A stretch of DNA of 64,000 nt, taken from the NCBI GenBank assembly GCA_009602735.1, contig WELA01007307.1, positions 579,111-643,110 of the forward strand, in the 5' to 3' direction. The notes under the pieces are model-generated. The model was given only the letters and a program-made list of their open reading frames with translations. It made no database searches and was not told the origin of the DNA. The translations under genes were made by a program, and so were the position numbers. Of this stretch, positions 24,819 through 37,200 are shown in pieces. Source of the stretch: Mesotaenium endlicherianum (lineage: Eukaryota; Streptophyta; Zygnematophyceae; Zygnematales; Mesotaeniaceae). The stretch's first letter is position 1, and the number at the start of each line of letters is the position of its first letter.

Positions 24819-25252
24819 CTGTCATTTCAGTTGACACGGGAAGGTGACAGGCGGTCCTGTCTCCATTTAAGTTGGAGGGGAAAATATATGATAATTAGTG
24901 TGCGAGAGCGAAAAAGGGACGGTTATGTGAACCCTAAGTGTCCGCATAGTAACAGATGGGACGGTGATGTGAATCCTAAGTGTCAGCATAGTGACATGGG
25001 GGACAGCCTGGCCCACATGAAGCACCTTTGGCTGAAGGAATAAGGGCCTCGCAGCAATACATCACTTAACACACCTGAAAACACATTCATACGTTTATGT
25101 CTAGCGCACCGCAACTACGTCAACTCCTAGCAATCACCCTGTAAGGTAAACAGGAATGAATATACCATACTACTACAAACTTACTCCCTTCCTGCAACTC
25201 CTATGACAAAGGTTGATATCCTAGTAACTCGTGCCCTGGTTACATGTGCAGA
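24819..25252 (+). other. A3 leader of third ORF, with tandem duplication
   Basis: Noncoding. It holds the internal polypurine copy (24867-24879), two tandem ~40 bp units at 24917-24998 (GGACGGT.ATGTGAA.CCTAAGTGT...), the donor-like CTGTAAGGTAAAC near 25139, and an acceptor-like GCAG just before the ATG at 25253. The branch-point position reads TAGTAAC here. Confidence 0.65.
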
Positions 25253-26928
25253 ATGGCTCCCACCACACAAAAGGAGGACAGAAAGCACAAGGCAGAAGAA
25301 GCCAGGAGGACAATGGAGCTATACCAGAAGGAGCTGGCGGCGACGTCCCTCACCAGGAGAGAGCAAGAAAGGGTCCGCAAACAACAAGAGGCGGCAGAAG
25401 AAGAACAGAGGAAGAAGGATCAGGAAGCGGAAAACCTCAGGAAAGCTGAGGAGGAGAGACAGAAGAAACAACAAGAAGAAGCGGCTGCGACAGAGGAGGA
25501 GAGAAGGAAAAAGGCTGAAGCGGACAGGCAGAAGAGCTTGGCCACTTACAGGTATACTGTGGTGGGTGGCCAAAACTTTGATAACTTTAAGAAAGCATTG
25601 CTGGCAGCCCAGGAGATCAACAAGCTGGAACAGACATCACTGCTACAGAGGGAAGGAGCTGTAGCACTGGATAGGTACATCGAGACACACACTGGTGTGG
25701 TCCTCTACGAAGATTATGCCAAGATGGTGGGCTATACAGCAGAGCAGGCCCGGAAACTTGCAGATGATTCAGAGGACAAGCCGGTCCCAATATCGAGAAA
25801 AGTGGGAGATCAGAGACTCAACCGGATGGTGAGTATGCGGCCCAACAGCTTTAAGGATACGGTATTGTACCTCACACTACTGCCAGCTTACAATGAAGTT
25901 GAGAGAAGGAGCTGGGAGTACTTGGCCAGGGAAGCAGGAAAGCTGATGTTCTCTCCCCATGATTCCCGTGTAAACTGAGGAAGGCGGAGCATAGACCCCA
26001 GTACTACCAGCAGCCAACAGATTGGAGGTGGATGATCGTCACAAACAAGAAGCAGGAGTGTGACCGAGCCCAACCGGATGACTTCCACTATGGCCTAGAC
26101 GGCTATCTCATCCTACCACCTCACATTGCCCCTTGAGACCCCAAGCTGAATGGCTGCCTGAGCAATATGAATGCAGAGACCAAAGAGCACAGGAGGAGGG
26201 GGAGAGACTACTTCTCTGAGGGAAAGCATGCCTTCGTCAAATGGGCAAAGAATAAAGGCCGGATAGATATCAGCAGGCTGAAGGCTAAGCAACCTCCAGC
26301 GCGCCCTAAGAAAGGGAGGTCAGTAGACTACTCCATGTTCACCAGAGAGCAGGACAACTTAGTGGACGAGACTCCTACTCTCTCAGAGAAGGAGGATGAG
26401 GAGGATGAGGAAGAAGAACAAGACAGAGGAGAAGCATCAGGAGCTGGTACTCAGGATACTGAGGGTCAGGCAGGGGCACTTCCTAAGGAACCAAGATCAG
26501 GTATATGGAACGCGATCCCAGTCATGGAGGCAACTAGACCCCGTACTCGCTCCCCCAGCCCACCTGCCCAAGCAGGGGAAGAAGGTGATCTGATTGTACT
26601 TGGCAGCAGACACAGGCAGAAATCCCCAGAGGACAGGGGTGTCAGAAGAGGGACACGCGAGGTGGCCAGAGGTATGCCGGCCTCTCCCTCTGCTCAGGGA
26701 CATGTACCTCTTGCCAAAATATTTCAGCATCCTACTGGAATGCCTGTCTATGTGGGGATCAACACCCAAGTGGGTGAAGAGCAGGCTACCATCCTTTGTT
26801 CTCCTCGAGGTCCAACTTTAGAACAAAAGGGGTTCTTTAGAAGGCCAGCTGACAGACCTAGAGGGTTGTCCAGATCTAGGTCCAGATCTCAGTCTCCTGA
26901 TCCTGAAGCCCTAGGAACAACCCCCTAG
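25253..26928 (+). pseudogene. A3 third ORF, broken
   Basis: Full-length counterpart of the A1 third ORF: coiled-coil start, aromatic-rich middle, acidic run (EDEEDEEEEQD) and Arg/Ser tail ending SRSRSRSQSPDPEA. About three breaks. Kept at full length in an element with ~9% LTR divergence. Confidence 0.88.
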
Positions 26929-27040
26929 GTGACACGCGGAAGAGGCAGTCGGTGGGGGAGGCTGGTCAGGTTCAAATCCCTTATTTAAGACTTCTGCAGT
27001 TAAATGTTGTCGAGGCAACAACAAGTTAAGTTGGAGAGAT
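26929..27040 (+). other. A3 3' noncoding region and polypurine tract
   Basis: About 110 bp, ending in a purine tract (AAGTTGGAGAGAT) directly before the 3' LTR. Confidence 0.7.
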
Positions 27041-27760
27041 TGTAATGAATCAGTATATTAGTAGATATAGTATTCATTCAAATACAATAGTTAATTAAGT
27101 TCAGCCTGCTGAACTCTAGTTAATAATCAATCTGCTGGACTTAATATTTAATATCAGTTTAATGACTTGGCCGGAAGCAGCAGCCTGAAGTCAACTTAAG
27201 TCAGCTTGCTGACACATTCTTTGACAGCCAGCTGACTTCCGTACTCGGTAGCAGCGAACTGCCTCGATATGCGTCTAAGTGTAATATGGTAGAGGAATGG
27301 CCAGATGACATCCCCATGATGGATGGCTATTCGGGATGATGGGAGATGGCGGTGGATTTGGTTAACCGAGGTCCTACCAACGTGGTTAACTCCCGGGTAG
27401 GCGGTTCCATCGCACTGACCGTTGAACAGTAAACTCATTCCATGTACATATGCTAGGCATTGCTCTCGAGGTCGGCATTGGGAAACGAGGCCAACTCTCT
27501 TGTACAGCTTACTGAGAGAGATTTGAATCCAAGGCAAGAAGCCATTGATACGCACTGTCTTCTAACCTTGCTGATGTATGAGTTTACTGATTGCATTATT
27601 GACGCTAGTCGACTCGCATTTGACTTACGAGTATTGTTCACTGCTAGTGTATTGTCTTCTGCCGTTTAACCAGTTAACGGAAAATGCCATAAAGATTACT
27701 TGCTGATATAAAGATCTTAATACATTGTTAATCGCCTATTTGGTAAGTCGATTCATTTCA
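27041..27760 (+). repeat. 3' LTR of A3
   Basis: 720 bp, TGTAATGAAT...GATTCATTTCA, followed by CCATG, the second copy of the target duplication. Confidence 0.94.
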
Positions 27761-28080
27761 CCATGTATATAGGCTAGGTATTGCTCTCGAGTTCGGCATT
27801 GGGAAACAAGGCCAACTCTCTTGTACCGGTTACTGGGAGATATCTGAATCCAAGGCGAGAAGCCATTGGTACGCACTGTCTTCTAGCCTTGCTTATGTAT
27901 GACTTTATTGAGTGCATTATTGATGCTAGTTTACTTGCATTTGACTTGCGAGTTTTGTCCACTGCTAGTGTGTTGTCTTTTGCTTATTAATAAGTAAACA
28001 AAAAGTACCATAAAGACTACTCGCTGATATGAAGATTTTTGTTAAATGTTAATCGCCTGTTGGGAAGTGGATTCATTTTG
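27761..28080 (+). repeat. A2 3' LTR, second part
   Basis: Continues the LTR interrupted at 12130: CCATGTATATAGGCTAGG... to ...GGATTCATTTTG, with a degraded terminal CA. It is more diverged than the A3 LTRs by eye. Confidence 0.9.
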
Positions 28081-28362
28081 AAAATCGATCAAATTTGACC
28101 ATTTGTTAAACCTCGCTTTGTGTTTCATGTCGCAAATCTTCAATTTGACAATTTGTGTTCAAATTGCCTGATTTTGAAAGAAAGAAGGTGATTTAGAAAA
28201 GAATAGTAGGAGTAGTAGAATGCAATATTAATATCATACGAGGTACTTTTAAGCTAGTTTAGTGGTTATCGTAGAAGTTGGCTCTCATCTAGTTGGCTGC
28301 TCCTACGGGCCGTACTAATTTAGTGTTATCTGCGTCTAAAAGCTGCTTGGATTTGCTCACGG
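28081..28362. other. AT-rich stretch, no gene seen
   Basis: The DNA into which A2 inserted. Its right part adjoins the C-terminal end of a tyrosine recombinase, so it may be the 3' terminal region of DIRS-like element D. No repeat ends could be fixed. Confidence 0.4.
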
Positions 28363-28860
28363 CTAGGGGGCTTCGCTAACATTGTCAGGGATCGCTATGG
28401 CCCGAGCCGCGGCTGCCAACGACTTCGGCAGATGGAGCACGTAGGACTCTTTCCCTTGAGCAGATTTCCATCTGCCCCTAGTTTGGGCTATCGCATCTGG
28501 GACGCCCAAGTTGGCGGTTGCTGTGGCGGCTCCCCTCCGTAATGAGTGCGTGCCCATGTTTTTTGTAAGGCCTACCGATGCAAATAGCCTTGCATCACTT
28601 ATTCATAGTGGCGTGTGAGGCTGGCTTTAGGGAGGGTCCGCCAGATGCTTGTACGTACCTATTTAATGGCCCATTGAGAGCATACTCTGGTATCTCTATC
28701 ACTAACCTACACAACATTTTTATCGAGCACCATTTAGCGGTGCTTGCGTAAAGGGCGCCCCATGCGCCCTCTCCAATTGGGTCCGTCTTAGAGGACGGGA
28801 GGTGGAAGTAAATCACTGTGATGTTTGGATTGTCGTAACAATGGCCGTCGGCGGACGCTA
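28363..28860 (-). pseudogene. Tyrosine recombinase, C-terminal half (element D)
   Basis: Fragments in minus-strand order: FHLPSSKTDPIGEGAWG (core motif typical of DIRS-type recombinases), then HSLRRGAATATANLG (catalytic H-x-x-R), GRWKS (H/W position) and SYVLHLP (nucleophile Tyr region). Tyrosine recombinases replace DDE integrase in DIRS-like retrotransposons. The N-terminal half lies at 42880-43371, separated by elements C and B2. Broken, with a few breaks. Confidence 0.8.
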
Positions 28861-29099
28861 GGCATTGACACTCCTAATCTACGCAAGTGCGGAAACAGCA
28901 TCGACCGGACATGACTCTAAGGGACTAGTTATGGACTGGCTAACCTAAGTGCTGTGGGTAAGAACCCCCCCTATTAAGAGGAAAAGCCTACAGCTTATGA
29001 GCTGGAAATGAAAAAGAATAAGAGACGTCTGAATTGGGCAGCACTGGGCAATTGGGCAGCTACAGAGTACTAACTAGAGAGCAAAAAATGAGCTATGAA
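28861..29099. other. Unassigned 240 bp between D and C
   Basis: No coding match. It may hold the 3' end or LTR of element C, but I could not match it to the other side of C. It ends next to a run of 12 C (29101-29112). Confidence 0.35.
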
Positions 29100-29112
29100 A
29101 CCCCCCCCCCCC

Positions 29113-30130
29113 AGCAGCGAGCGAGGGACCATGCGTGGTTTGTACAATCCACTTCGTAAACGAGCATAACGCAGAGTGTTCCGGTGCTGGGCAGTGAGCA
29201 AGTTACCCAAAGCAATAGGCATGTGCTCAAGGAACAATGCAGCCCTCTCGTTGAGGTGAGTCAACAGCAGATTGTGATCATCAGTGTGAATGGGGACAGT
29301 AACACGACGACAAATGGCAGAAGGGAGGAGGGGTTCTCAACCGTAGAGGAGGAAGTAAGGGGAGTACGAACGCAAAGAGGCTTGGTTGCTGAATTTGTAA
29401 CCCATGGTCAGCCATGGAATACGCACATCCCAGTCCGACACGTCGCGCGTGGGAGCATACTTACGGAGGTTGCGCTTGACCGTTTGGACTATTCGTTCAG
29501 CAAGACCATCAGCCTGAGGGTGGTCTCGAGAGGTAGTGCGATGATCAATAAATGACTTATCCAGCAACTCAGCCAAGTCACTCTGAAACTCTGACCCTTG
29601 ATCAGTGAGGACCTCAGCACACGCCCCATAGCGACATAGAACGCGCTCAGTGAACGCTCGAGCAATGTAGGCACTGGACTTATCAGGAATACTCACCAAC
29701 TCGATCCACTTAGTGAGGTGCTCAATCATGACAAGGACGTAGCGCATCCCACACTTAGAAAGGGGTAAAGACCCAGCCAAATCCAATGACCATCGATAGA
29801 AAAGCCCACGCAGGGGAAGAGGGTTGAGAACGGAGGGGAGTGCATTGAAAGTGTTCTTAACGCGGTCACATGACGTGCGTGAACGCACAAAATTGCTGAC
29901 CTGAGCGACCAACCCCTCCCACCAAAACTCGGTCTGCCGAAGAGAACTCGTGCGTTTAACCCCAAAGTGCCCAGATTCGTCATGGACCTTACAAATAAGA
30001 GTTATGCGTTCCGAAGGGGGTGGAACGACTTGAGTGTAGTGAGGGAAGACACGCAACAAAGTCCCGTCATGCCAGTGATATCGAACACAACGATGCAAAA
30101 TTCGGTCCCGTTCTTGCGACGAGAGAGGAG
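29113..30130 (-). pseudogene. pol: Element C integrase
   Basis: Main block 29337-30098: zinc region (HDESGHFGVKRT ... SRTSCDRV), DDE core with DLAGSLP, LTDQGSEF and HPQADGLAERIVQTVKR, then a C-terminal extension near 29113-29300 (LLTAQHRNTLRYARLRSGLY). No chromodomain is visible before the sequence leaves the element at a C run. Broken. Confidence 0.85.
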
Positions 30131-31540
30131 AAGACTAGGTGTGAGTGCGCAAATACTCCATCACAGCGGAATCAGACCATACATCGGGCACTGCATGCGG
30201 GAGGGCAACCGGACTGACCGCACACGCACCCACAGGAGTAGAAAGACAACCGAGGTAATACGCAGCATGCCAGGCTGGCAGGATATGTTCCTGCTGGCTA
30301 GAGGCGAAACGCGCCCCGGTGAGATCAACGTCCAAGGGGTCAGGGTTGCGGCTGAGACCGTCGGCATCCTGGTTACTTAACCTAGCCTTATGTTCGATGG
30401 TGAAATCGTAATCTTGGAGTATGAGGGCCTAACGTGCGTGTTTACCCGTGAGGTTTTGCTTGGTCATCAGCCATTTAAGAGGTTGGTGGTCGGTGATGAG
30501 TGTGAGGTGAGTACCATAGAGATATGGGCGAAAGTGCACCACAGACCACACTGCAGCCAAGCATTCCCCTTCATACGATCTATAATTTCGTTTGGCAGAG
30601 TTGTTACTACGACTAGCATAGGCCACCACATATTCATGACCTTCCTCATCCTCCTGAGCAAGGACAGCCCCGAAATCGAGATGACTTCAATCAGTGTGAA
30701 GGGAAAACGACTTACTGTAGTTTGGTCTGCGCAAGATAGGGGCAGAGGATAGGAGATCTTTCAACTTGTCAAAAGCTACCTTACGTTCCTCAGTCCATTC
30801 CCAGGGCACATCCTTCTTCAGGATTTCATTCAAAGGTGCAGCAATTGCACTAAAGTCAGGGCAAAAACGACGGTAATACCCCATGATCCCCATGTAGGCC
30901 CTCAACCTAGACACATCCGTCGGGACGAGTAGTCGGCAAATGGCATCGACCTTAACTTGTTGCGGTGTTAACCCCCCGGGAACGATGTGGTGACCCAAGT
31001 AAGGAACCAAAAGGGTCGCAATCTCACATTTCCAAGGATGACACTTTAAACCCGCAGCCCTTAAACATTGTCGGACCCGTTCCACATGTGTCAAGTGTTC
31101 CTCTACGGTACGGCTGAATATGAGCACATCATCGATGTAGCAGCGAGCAAAAGGCAACCCGCTAAGCACTCGGTCCATAATGCGCTGGAAACGGGCAGGT
31201 GCGTTCTTTAACCCAAACGGCTGAACTTTCCACTAATACAAACGACGGTTTGTCCAAAAAGCGGTTTTATGTTTATCTTCAGGATCAATGAGGATTTGGT
31301 TAAACCCCTGACGAAGGTCAAACACACTGAAAACACTGGCGTCCTCAAGGACATTAAAGATATCCTCAGGCACAAGCATTGGGTAGCGATCCAATTTTGT
31401 AACAGCGTTAAGTCCCCGGTAATCCCCACACATACGTTTTTCCGTGTAATTACCCATCGCATCCTTCTTAGCAGGCATAACAGTGGGGGCGCAAAATCCG
31501 ACATTGACTCCTCAATCATATCAACCTTTGACAACTATGT
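30131..31540 (-). pseudogene. pol: Element C reverse transcriptase and RNase H
   Basis: RT pieces: MCGDYRGLNAVTKLDRYP, VFDLRQGFNQILI, CYIDDVLIFS (the YXDD box) and MGIMGYYRRFCPDFS. RNase H or connection: VAYASRSNNSAKRNY and LITDHQPLKWLM. The order matches Ty3/gypsy. Several breaks. Confidence 0.85.
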
Positions 31541-32395
31541 GACTTTCCCGCGCATAATATCATGTTCGACCTTAGCATGACAATAATCCCTCAGAAATAC
31601 CGGTTCGGTGGTAGTCAGGTCAATGGTAGATTGAGAGACGGTACACCGCCCCAAATCCATGATTGACCTTGGAAAACAAGCCTCATTTTGTTCCAACATC
31701 TGAGTGAATTGTAAGGTTTCCTCCGTAGTTTACTGTGAGCCCAGGTCCCACCCATCCTTAAGTGTGGAAGCAGAATTATCGGGAGATGGACCTGAGGTTT
31801 GTAACTGCTATGCAGACGTTAAAAATTCCGACAGAACCCCCTCCCTCCAGCCGAAAGCAGGCAAGTGGGAGGCTGGAGTGTGAAGGAAAGGGGCAAGGAG
31901 CCGGGCGTTGAGGACGGGGAGTACAGAGAATAGCCAGGTGAGAGCATGAATGTCCATCACCCGACCCAAAAGTTGGCAGGGCTGGGAGGGGGATAAGGCA
32001 GGAGAGGCAGTGGCTTGGGGAAGAAAGCCAAGGATGAGTTCGCGTTCGGACGCGGAAGGCTCCACATACTGGTTCATGTGAAAATCAAATTACATCCCAG
32101 GCCCATACTTCCGGAAGGCAAAAAAGTGGGGACGACTGACGAGAGTGGGAAATGCGGCCCGAGGGTAACAAGGGAAGTTCACTGAACAAAAGGAAGAGTG
32201 GTCAGGGCGACTGACTTCCATGGGACAACGGTGTGGGGCTAGGATGGAGGTGACAGTGATGCGAGGAGGGTGCGCGTGGATGTGGTCAAGAATGGGCTAG
32301 AGTGTAGTATGAAGGACGAAATAGTAAGATGACACCTGAGGTGGAAGAACGCCACTGAGCCCTGCAGGCGGCACTGTGCCCTTCTGGGGCTTGAA
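31541..32395 (-). other. Element C upstream pol region, poorly resolved
   Basis: Expected to hold protease and linker of element C. A minus-strand stretch at 31808-32077 includes SERELILGFLPQATASPALS and LLGRVMDIHALTWLF, reminiscent of a helical segment upstream of RT in some algal elements. No protease motif is clear. Ends at B2 target duplication TTGAA (32391-32395). Confidence 0.45.
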
Positions 32396-32898
32396 TGTAG
32401 TGATTTGAGTTATTATATATTAGTTCGCATATATTTTAATGTTTTCAAATATATTTGGAGTAGTATTGTGTGGAGTCAAGTGTGAATAGGTACTCTAGTA
32501 ACTTGGTTCATGTCCTTTGAACCTTCCAAGGCATTTTCGAAGTTAGAGGAAAGACCTAGAAGAACTCCATGTGGCAAAAGTCAGATGTGCCATTTTTAGG
32601 TCAAAAGGACATGTGTACATTATTCTAGAAAGAGGTGGCAAGTTTTGGGATGTGTTGGGTGCCAACACATCAACATACACCTTCCTAGAAATTACTTATG
32701 TAGCAAGTATATAAACAAGAGCTAGAACATAGAAAGACATTCCAGAATCACTCTTGTACTTGCCAAAATCCAGAAATATATTAACTTTCAAGAAGCCATC
32801 TCTCTTTCAAGAAGCTACCACTTGTGTTCAAAGATCCTTGTCTTGAATAGATAAAGTATTCTGTTTTACTAAGTACTTTATCTATCTGTTTCACTACA
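32396..32898 (+). repeat. 5' LTR of B2
   Basis: 503 bp, TGTAGTGATTTGAG...TTTCACTACA. A TATATAAAC box lies near 32708, followed by AAGAGCTAG, a plausible U3/R promoter. Confidence 0.95.
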
Positions 32899-32899
32899 G

Positions 32900-32911
32900 T
32901 GGTATCGGAGC
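32900..32911 (+). other. Primer-binding site of B2
   Basis: TGGTATCGGAGC, one base after the LTR; same 12-mer as A3 and B1. Confidence 0.82.
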
Positions 32912-32935
32912 TAGGCACTTTGGTAGCACAAGAAG

Positions 32936-34216
32936 ATGGCCGATCCTCAAGACCAACAGCAAGCTTTCGAAGGAAGCCCTTCCTCTCCAAGACACCCTCC
33001 TCCAGCGCCGATGGGAGAGCCCACTCAAGAAAATCTGCAACAACAAGAAGCACCACAAGGAGGAGCACACCCTCCTCCAGCGTCGATGGGAGAGCCTACT
33101 CAAGGAAATCTCCAACAACAAGAAGCACCACAAGGAGGAGCACCGTCAAATCCCGTGGCAGCCGCTATAGCAAAGTTGACCCCACCACAAGGAGTTCCCG
33201 CAAATGAGTGGGCAGCCTTCCTAATGACCGTCCACAACCAAGTGGGCTTGGCCACCTATGAAGCAACCGTGCAAGCGTCAAGAGAAGCTATGGCTGCCAT
33301 GGTTGCCCCTATTGCGAGCAATGCTCAAAATCCAGCCCCGGCTCAAGCGCCTCCACAAGAGCCAACGAGAGCAAGGAAACTCATCAAGCCCGGCAAACCC
33401 GACACTTTCAACCCCGGGAAAGGTGCCAACCTGAATTTATGGCTCTACCAAGTGGAGACGTACCTCGCATTCCTTGAAGTACCCGAGGAGGACTACGTTC
33501 CCTTTGCCGTTACCTTACTTAGAGGAGCAGCAACATCATGGTGGCGTAACTATCAAGCGGCTATATATCAAGCTATGGCGCACCCCATGCTCGGCCAAGA
33601 GCCCCCACCATCATATGCAAGATGGGCAGATTTTCGTGAGGCCCTCAAGAAGCAATTCATGCCCATCAATGCGGAGAAGATTGCCCGAGGAAAGCTCCAC
33701 CATCTCAAGCAAACGACGTCCGTTCAAGAGTATACATCCAGATTTCACGCCCTCACTCTTGAGATCCCCAACATGTCTCTCGAGGAGAAGATTGACCGCT
33801 ACATCTTTGGCCTCAAACCCAAGGTGGCAAAGGAAGTGGAGTTACGCGACTTGACGGACTTCTCAAAGATCATTGAAGTGGCCCAAAAGGTGGATACCTT
33901 GGATTTCAAGCACTCCGTGCCTTCATCTTCACGGGTACCGACGACGCGGGTGTACGCAGCCCCTTCCACATCCGAATCTGGACCCACACCCATGGAAATC
34001 GGAGTTATTAAAAGGGACCCCGCGGCTGCCCGGAAGAGTGGAAGACCCTCCAATGACACTTATGATGCAAGAAACCAGCAAGGAGTGAAAGCAAGACTCT
34101 CCCCGGCTGAAAAAGAAGCTCTCATGACGGCTGGACTATGCTTTTATTGCAAGGAAAAGGGCCATCGTGCACTTTCATGCCCCAAAAAGTTGTCAAAAAA
34201 CGGACAGCGCCGGTAG
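32936..34216 (+). CDS. gag: Gag of B2
   Basis: 426 residues from the first ATG after the primer-binding site. Residues 21-70 are two tandem 25-residue units ([22 protein letters not shown]), one more than in B3. The retrotransposon-gag domain spans about residues 130-320 ([39 protein letters not shown]). A CCHC knuckle [14 protein letters not shown] lies at about 402-415, eleven residues before the stop. The last 79 bases overlap pol. Confidence 0.95.
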   Translation: MADPQDQQQAFEGSPSSPRHPPPAPMGEPTQENLQQQEAPQGGAHPPPASMGEPTQGNLQQQEAPQGGAPSNPVAAAIAKLTPPQGVPANEWAAFLMTVHNQVGLATYEATVQASREAMAAMVAPIASNAQNPAPAQAPPQEPTRARKLIKPGKPDTFNPGKGANLNLWLYQVETYLAFLEVPEEDYVPFAVTLLRGAATSWWRNYQAAIYQAMAHPMLGQEPPPSYARWADFREALKKQFMPINAEKIARGKLHHLKQTTSVQEYTSRFHALTLEIPNMSLEEKIDRYIFGLKPKVAKEVELRDLTDFSKIIEVAQKVDTLDFKHSVPSSSRVPTTRVYAAPSTSESGPTPMEIGVIKRDPAAARKSGRPSNDTYDARNQQGVKARLSPAEKEALMTAGLCFYCKEKGHRALSCPKKLSKNGQRR

Positions 34217-37200
34217 GCCAGGAGCCTACCACCCCAAGACCCACTTCACGAGAAGGCAACACGCCAAGTGAGGTGGAGACCCCCGTTGAAGACGACGTTC
34301 CAGCCCCAATGAGTTTGAGAGGTTACCTTGGAGGAGAGAAGGTCCACATCTTGGTGGATAGCGGAGCTCAAGGCAACTTCATTGCTGCAGATTTTGCCAC
34401 CAAGCACGGTATTACTATGCGAACTCTTGACCACGACGAGGAGATTATGATGCCCGATGGATTCTCCTATACTACCCCTTCCAAGAAGACGTACCCCTTG
34501 GCACTCTCTATCAAGTCCTTCAAGGATAGAGTAGTGTTCTCCCCCATGCAATTGGGCAAGTACGACGTCATCCTAGGGACGCCTTGGTTGACCAAGCACA
34601 ACCCCCAAGTTGATTGGAGGACCGGTACTATCAAGATCAAGAATGACATCACTTCAAGAATCTGTATTTTGCGCGCAATCCAGAATATCCAGACCCAAGA
34701 CATCCAGAAGCCGGCACACGAGATACTATTGTCCGCCCTCCAACTCAAGAGACTTGTGAGGAAGGGACACGAGCTTCTTTTGGCCTTGATCACGCCAAAA
34801 GACATCAAGAAAGACATCGAGAGTCAAGAAGGCAGCCCCGTTCCCAAGGAGATACAAGAAGTCTTAGAGGACTACAAAGAAGTGTTCTCCCCGGAATTGC
34901 CCAAGGGCCTACCCCCCAAAAGATTCGTAGACCACAAGATAGAGTTGGAGCCCGGAAGCAAGCCCATCTCTCGGCCTACGTTCAAAATGTCATACACGGA
35001 GCTAGACGAAGTCAAGAAGCAAATCAAGGAGCTACTGGAGCATGGCTTCATTCGACCTAGCAAGTCGCCATTTGGAGCCCCGGTGCTATTTGTCAAGAAG
35101 AAAGATGGTACCTTGAGGATGTGTGTGGACTATCGCGCCCTCAACAAGATCACCATCAAGAATCGATACCCGCTGCCGCGCATGGATGAGCTCATGGACC
35201 GGCTGGTTGGAGCCAAGTACTTCACGAAGATTGACTTACGGAGCGGCTACCACCAGATTCGCATCGCAGAACCGGACATAGAGAAGACGGCATTCAGGAC
35301 AAGATATGGACATTTTGAGTTCATGGTCCTGCCATTTGGACTCACCAACGCGCCAGCAACTTTCATGACTATGATGAACACCATATTTCAGCCCATGTTG
35401 GACAGATTTGTGGTGGTATTCATCGATGACATCCTTATCTACAGCAAGACCCTTGAAGAGCATGCGAGACACTTGAAAGAAGTCCTTGAAGTATTGAAGC
35501 AAAACAAGCTGTTTGCGAAGGAGTCAAAATGCGAGTTTGCCAAACAAGAAGTGGAGTTCCTAGGTCTCCACGTGACTGCTGATGGCATCAAGATAGACCC
35601 CAAGAAGACCACGGTGGTGGAGGAATGGCCAACCCCCACGACCAAGAAAGAACTCCAGTCATTCTTGGGATTTGCCAATTGGTACAGAAAATTCATCCAA
35701 GGCTTCTCGCACATAGCAGCCCCCCTGACAGATCTACTCAAGAAGGACAGGCTATATACATGGACCGAGAAAGAGGAAGAGGCATTTCAAGAGTTAAAGC
35801 GAAGATTGACCACATCCCCGGTGCTCACACTCCCAAGTCCAAACCCAGATTGGCCCTTCCACGTCATCACCGATGCATCTTCCTATGCAATAGGAGCAAT
35901 CCTGCTTCAAGACCAAGGCAAGGGACTGCAGCCCATCGCCTACGAGTCAAGGAAGCTAAATCCAGCCGAGCAAAATTATACAACCACGGAGCGAGAGGCA
36001 TTGGCGATTGTACATGCCTTGAAGGTTTGGCGCTGCTACGTTGAAGGACGCAAAGTACTGGTCACCACGGACCACGAGGCGTTAAAGCACCTCCAAACGC
36101 AGCCGTATCTCTCAAGGAGACAAGCAAGATGGAGCGGATACTTGCAACAATACAACATCACGATTCAGTACCAGCCCGGCAAGACAAACCCGGCTGACCC
36201 CCTCTCAAGACTGCAATTAAATGCAGTGATGGTATCCCTGAAGACAGATCTGGAAGCTCGATTTTCAGCCGCCTATGAAAGAGACCCTTACTACAAGAAC
36301 GGAGAAGCAGCCTTGGACCCATGCAAGAAGCAAGAAGGCAATTATTGGGTGAGGCAAGATACGGGCCAGAGATGTGTTCCTAATGACTTAGACCTCCGGC
36401 TCTTGCTTCTACGAGAAGCACACGACAACCCTCTTGGAGGACACTTTGGAATCCTAAGGACCACGGGCGTTCTAGCTAGGACTTATTGTTGGCCAGGCAT
36501 GTCTAAGCAAGTCAAGGAGTACTGCAGGAGCTGTGACACATGCCAAAGAATCAAGCCATCATCGCAAAAGGCGGGAGGACTCCTCCAACCACTACCAATC
36601 CCCGAAAGACAATGGACGGACATCTCAATGGACCTTATCGTGGACTTGCCCGTGACACCTCGAGGCCATAATGCAATACTCACGGTGGTGGACAGACTTA
36701 CCAAGATGGCTCATTTTATTCCCACGACGACTAAGGCTACAGCACCACAACTTGCAAGACTCATCTTTGACAACATCTTCCGACTCCATGGACTACCATC
36801 AAGAATTGTGTCAGATAGAGATCCAAGATTCACAAGCCATTTCTGGAAAAATCTCTTCAAGAACTTGGGTACATCGCTGGATATGTCTACTGCCTACCAC
36901 CCACAATCAGATGGGCAAACCGAGCGTATGAATCGTACCCTAAAGACCTCTCTAAAGGCCTACGTGTCTACCCTCGAGCAAGACTGGGACATGTACTTGA
37001 CCCCCCTCGAGTTTGCCTACAACAACACTACGCAGGCCTCTACCCAAGAGTCCCCATTCTTCCTCAACTATGGCTTCCATCCGACCACGCCACTGAGCTT
37101 CACGGCTGGCCATGATGAAGTACCTGCAGCCACAGATTTTATGGAGACATTAGAAGCAGCCCTTACAGCAGCGAAGAAAGCTCTACAACACGCGCAAGAT

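Larger units (their letters stand above)
12131..27760 (+). mobile_element. Chromovirus A3, full length, interrupted by B1
   Basis: 5' LTR 12131-12850, primer-binding site, gag, B1 insertion (14484-21155), pol, third ORF, 3' LTR 27041-27760. The target duplication is CCATG on both sides. The two 720 bp LTRs align without gaps and differ at about 64 sites by hand count (~9%), making this the oldest datable insertion here. The coding parts are broken in about ten places in addition to the B1 insertion. Confidence 0.94.

Noticed and set aside
29101-29112. Run of 12 C as a telomere or polypurine tract
   Set aside because: A single homopolymer at an uncertain junction; no LTR start could be tied to it.
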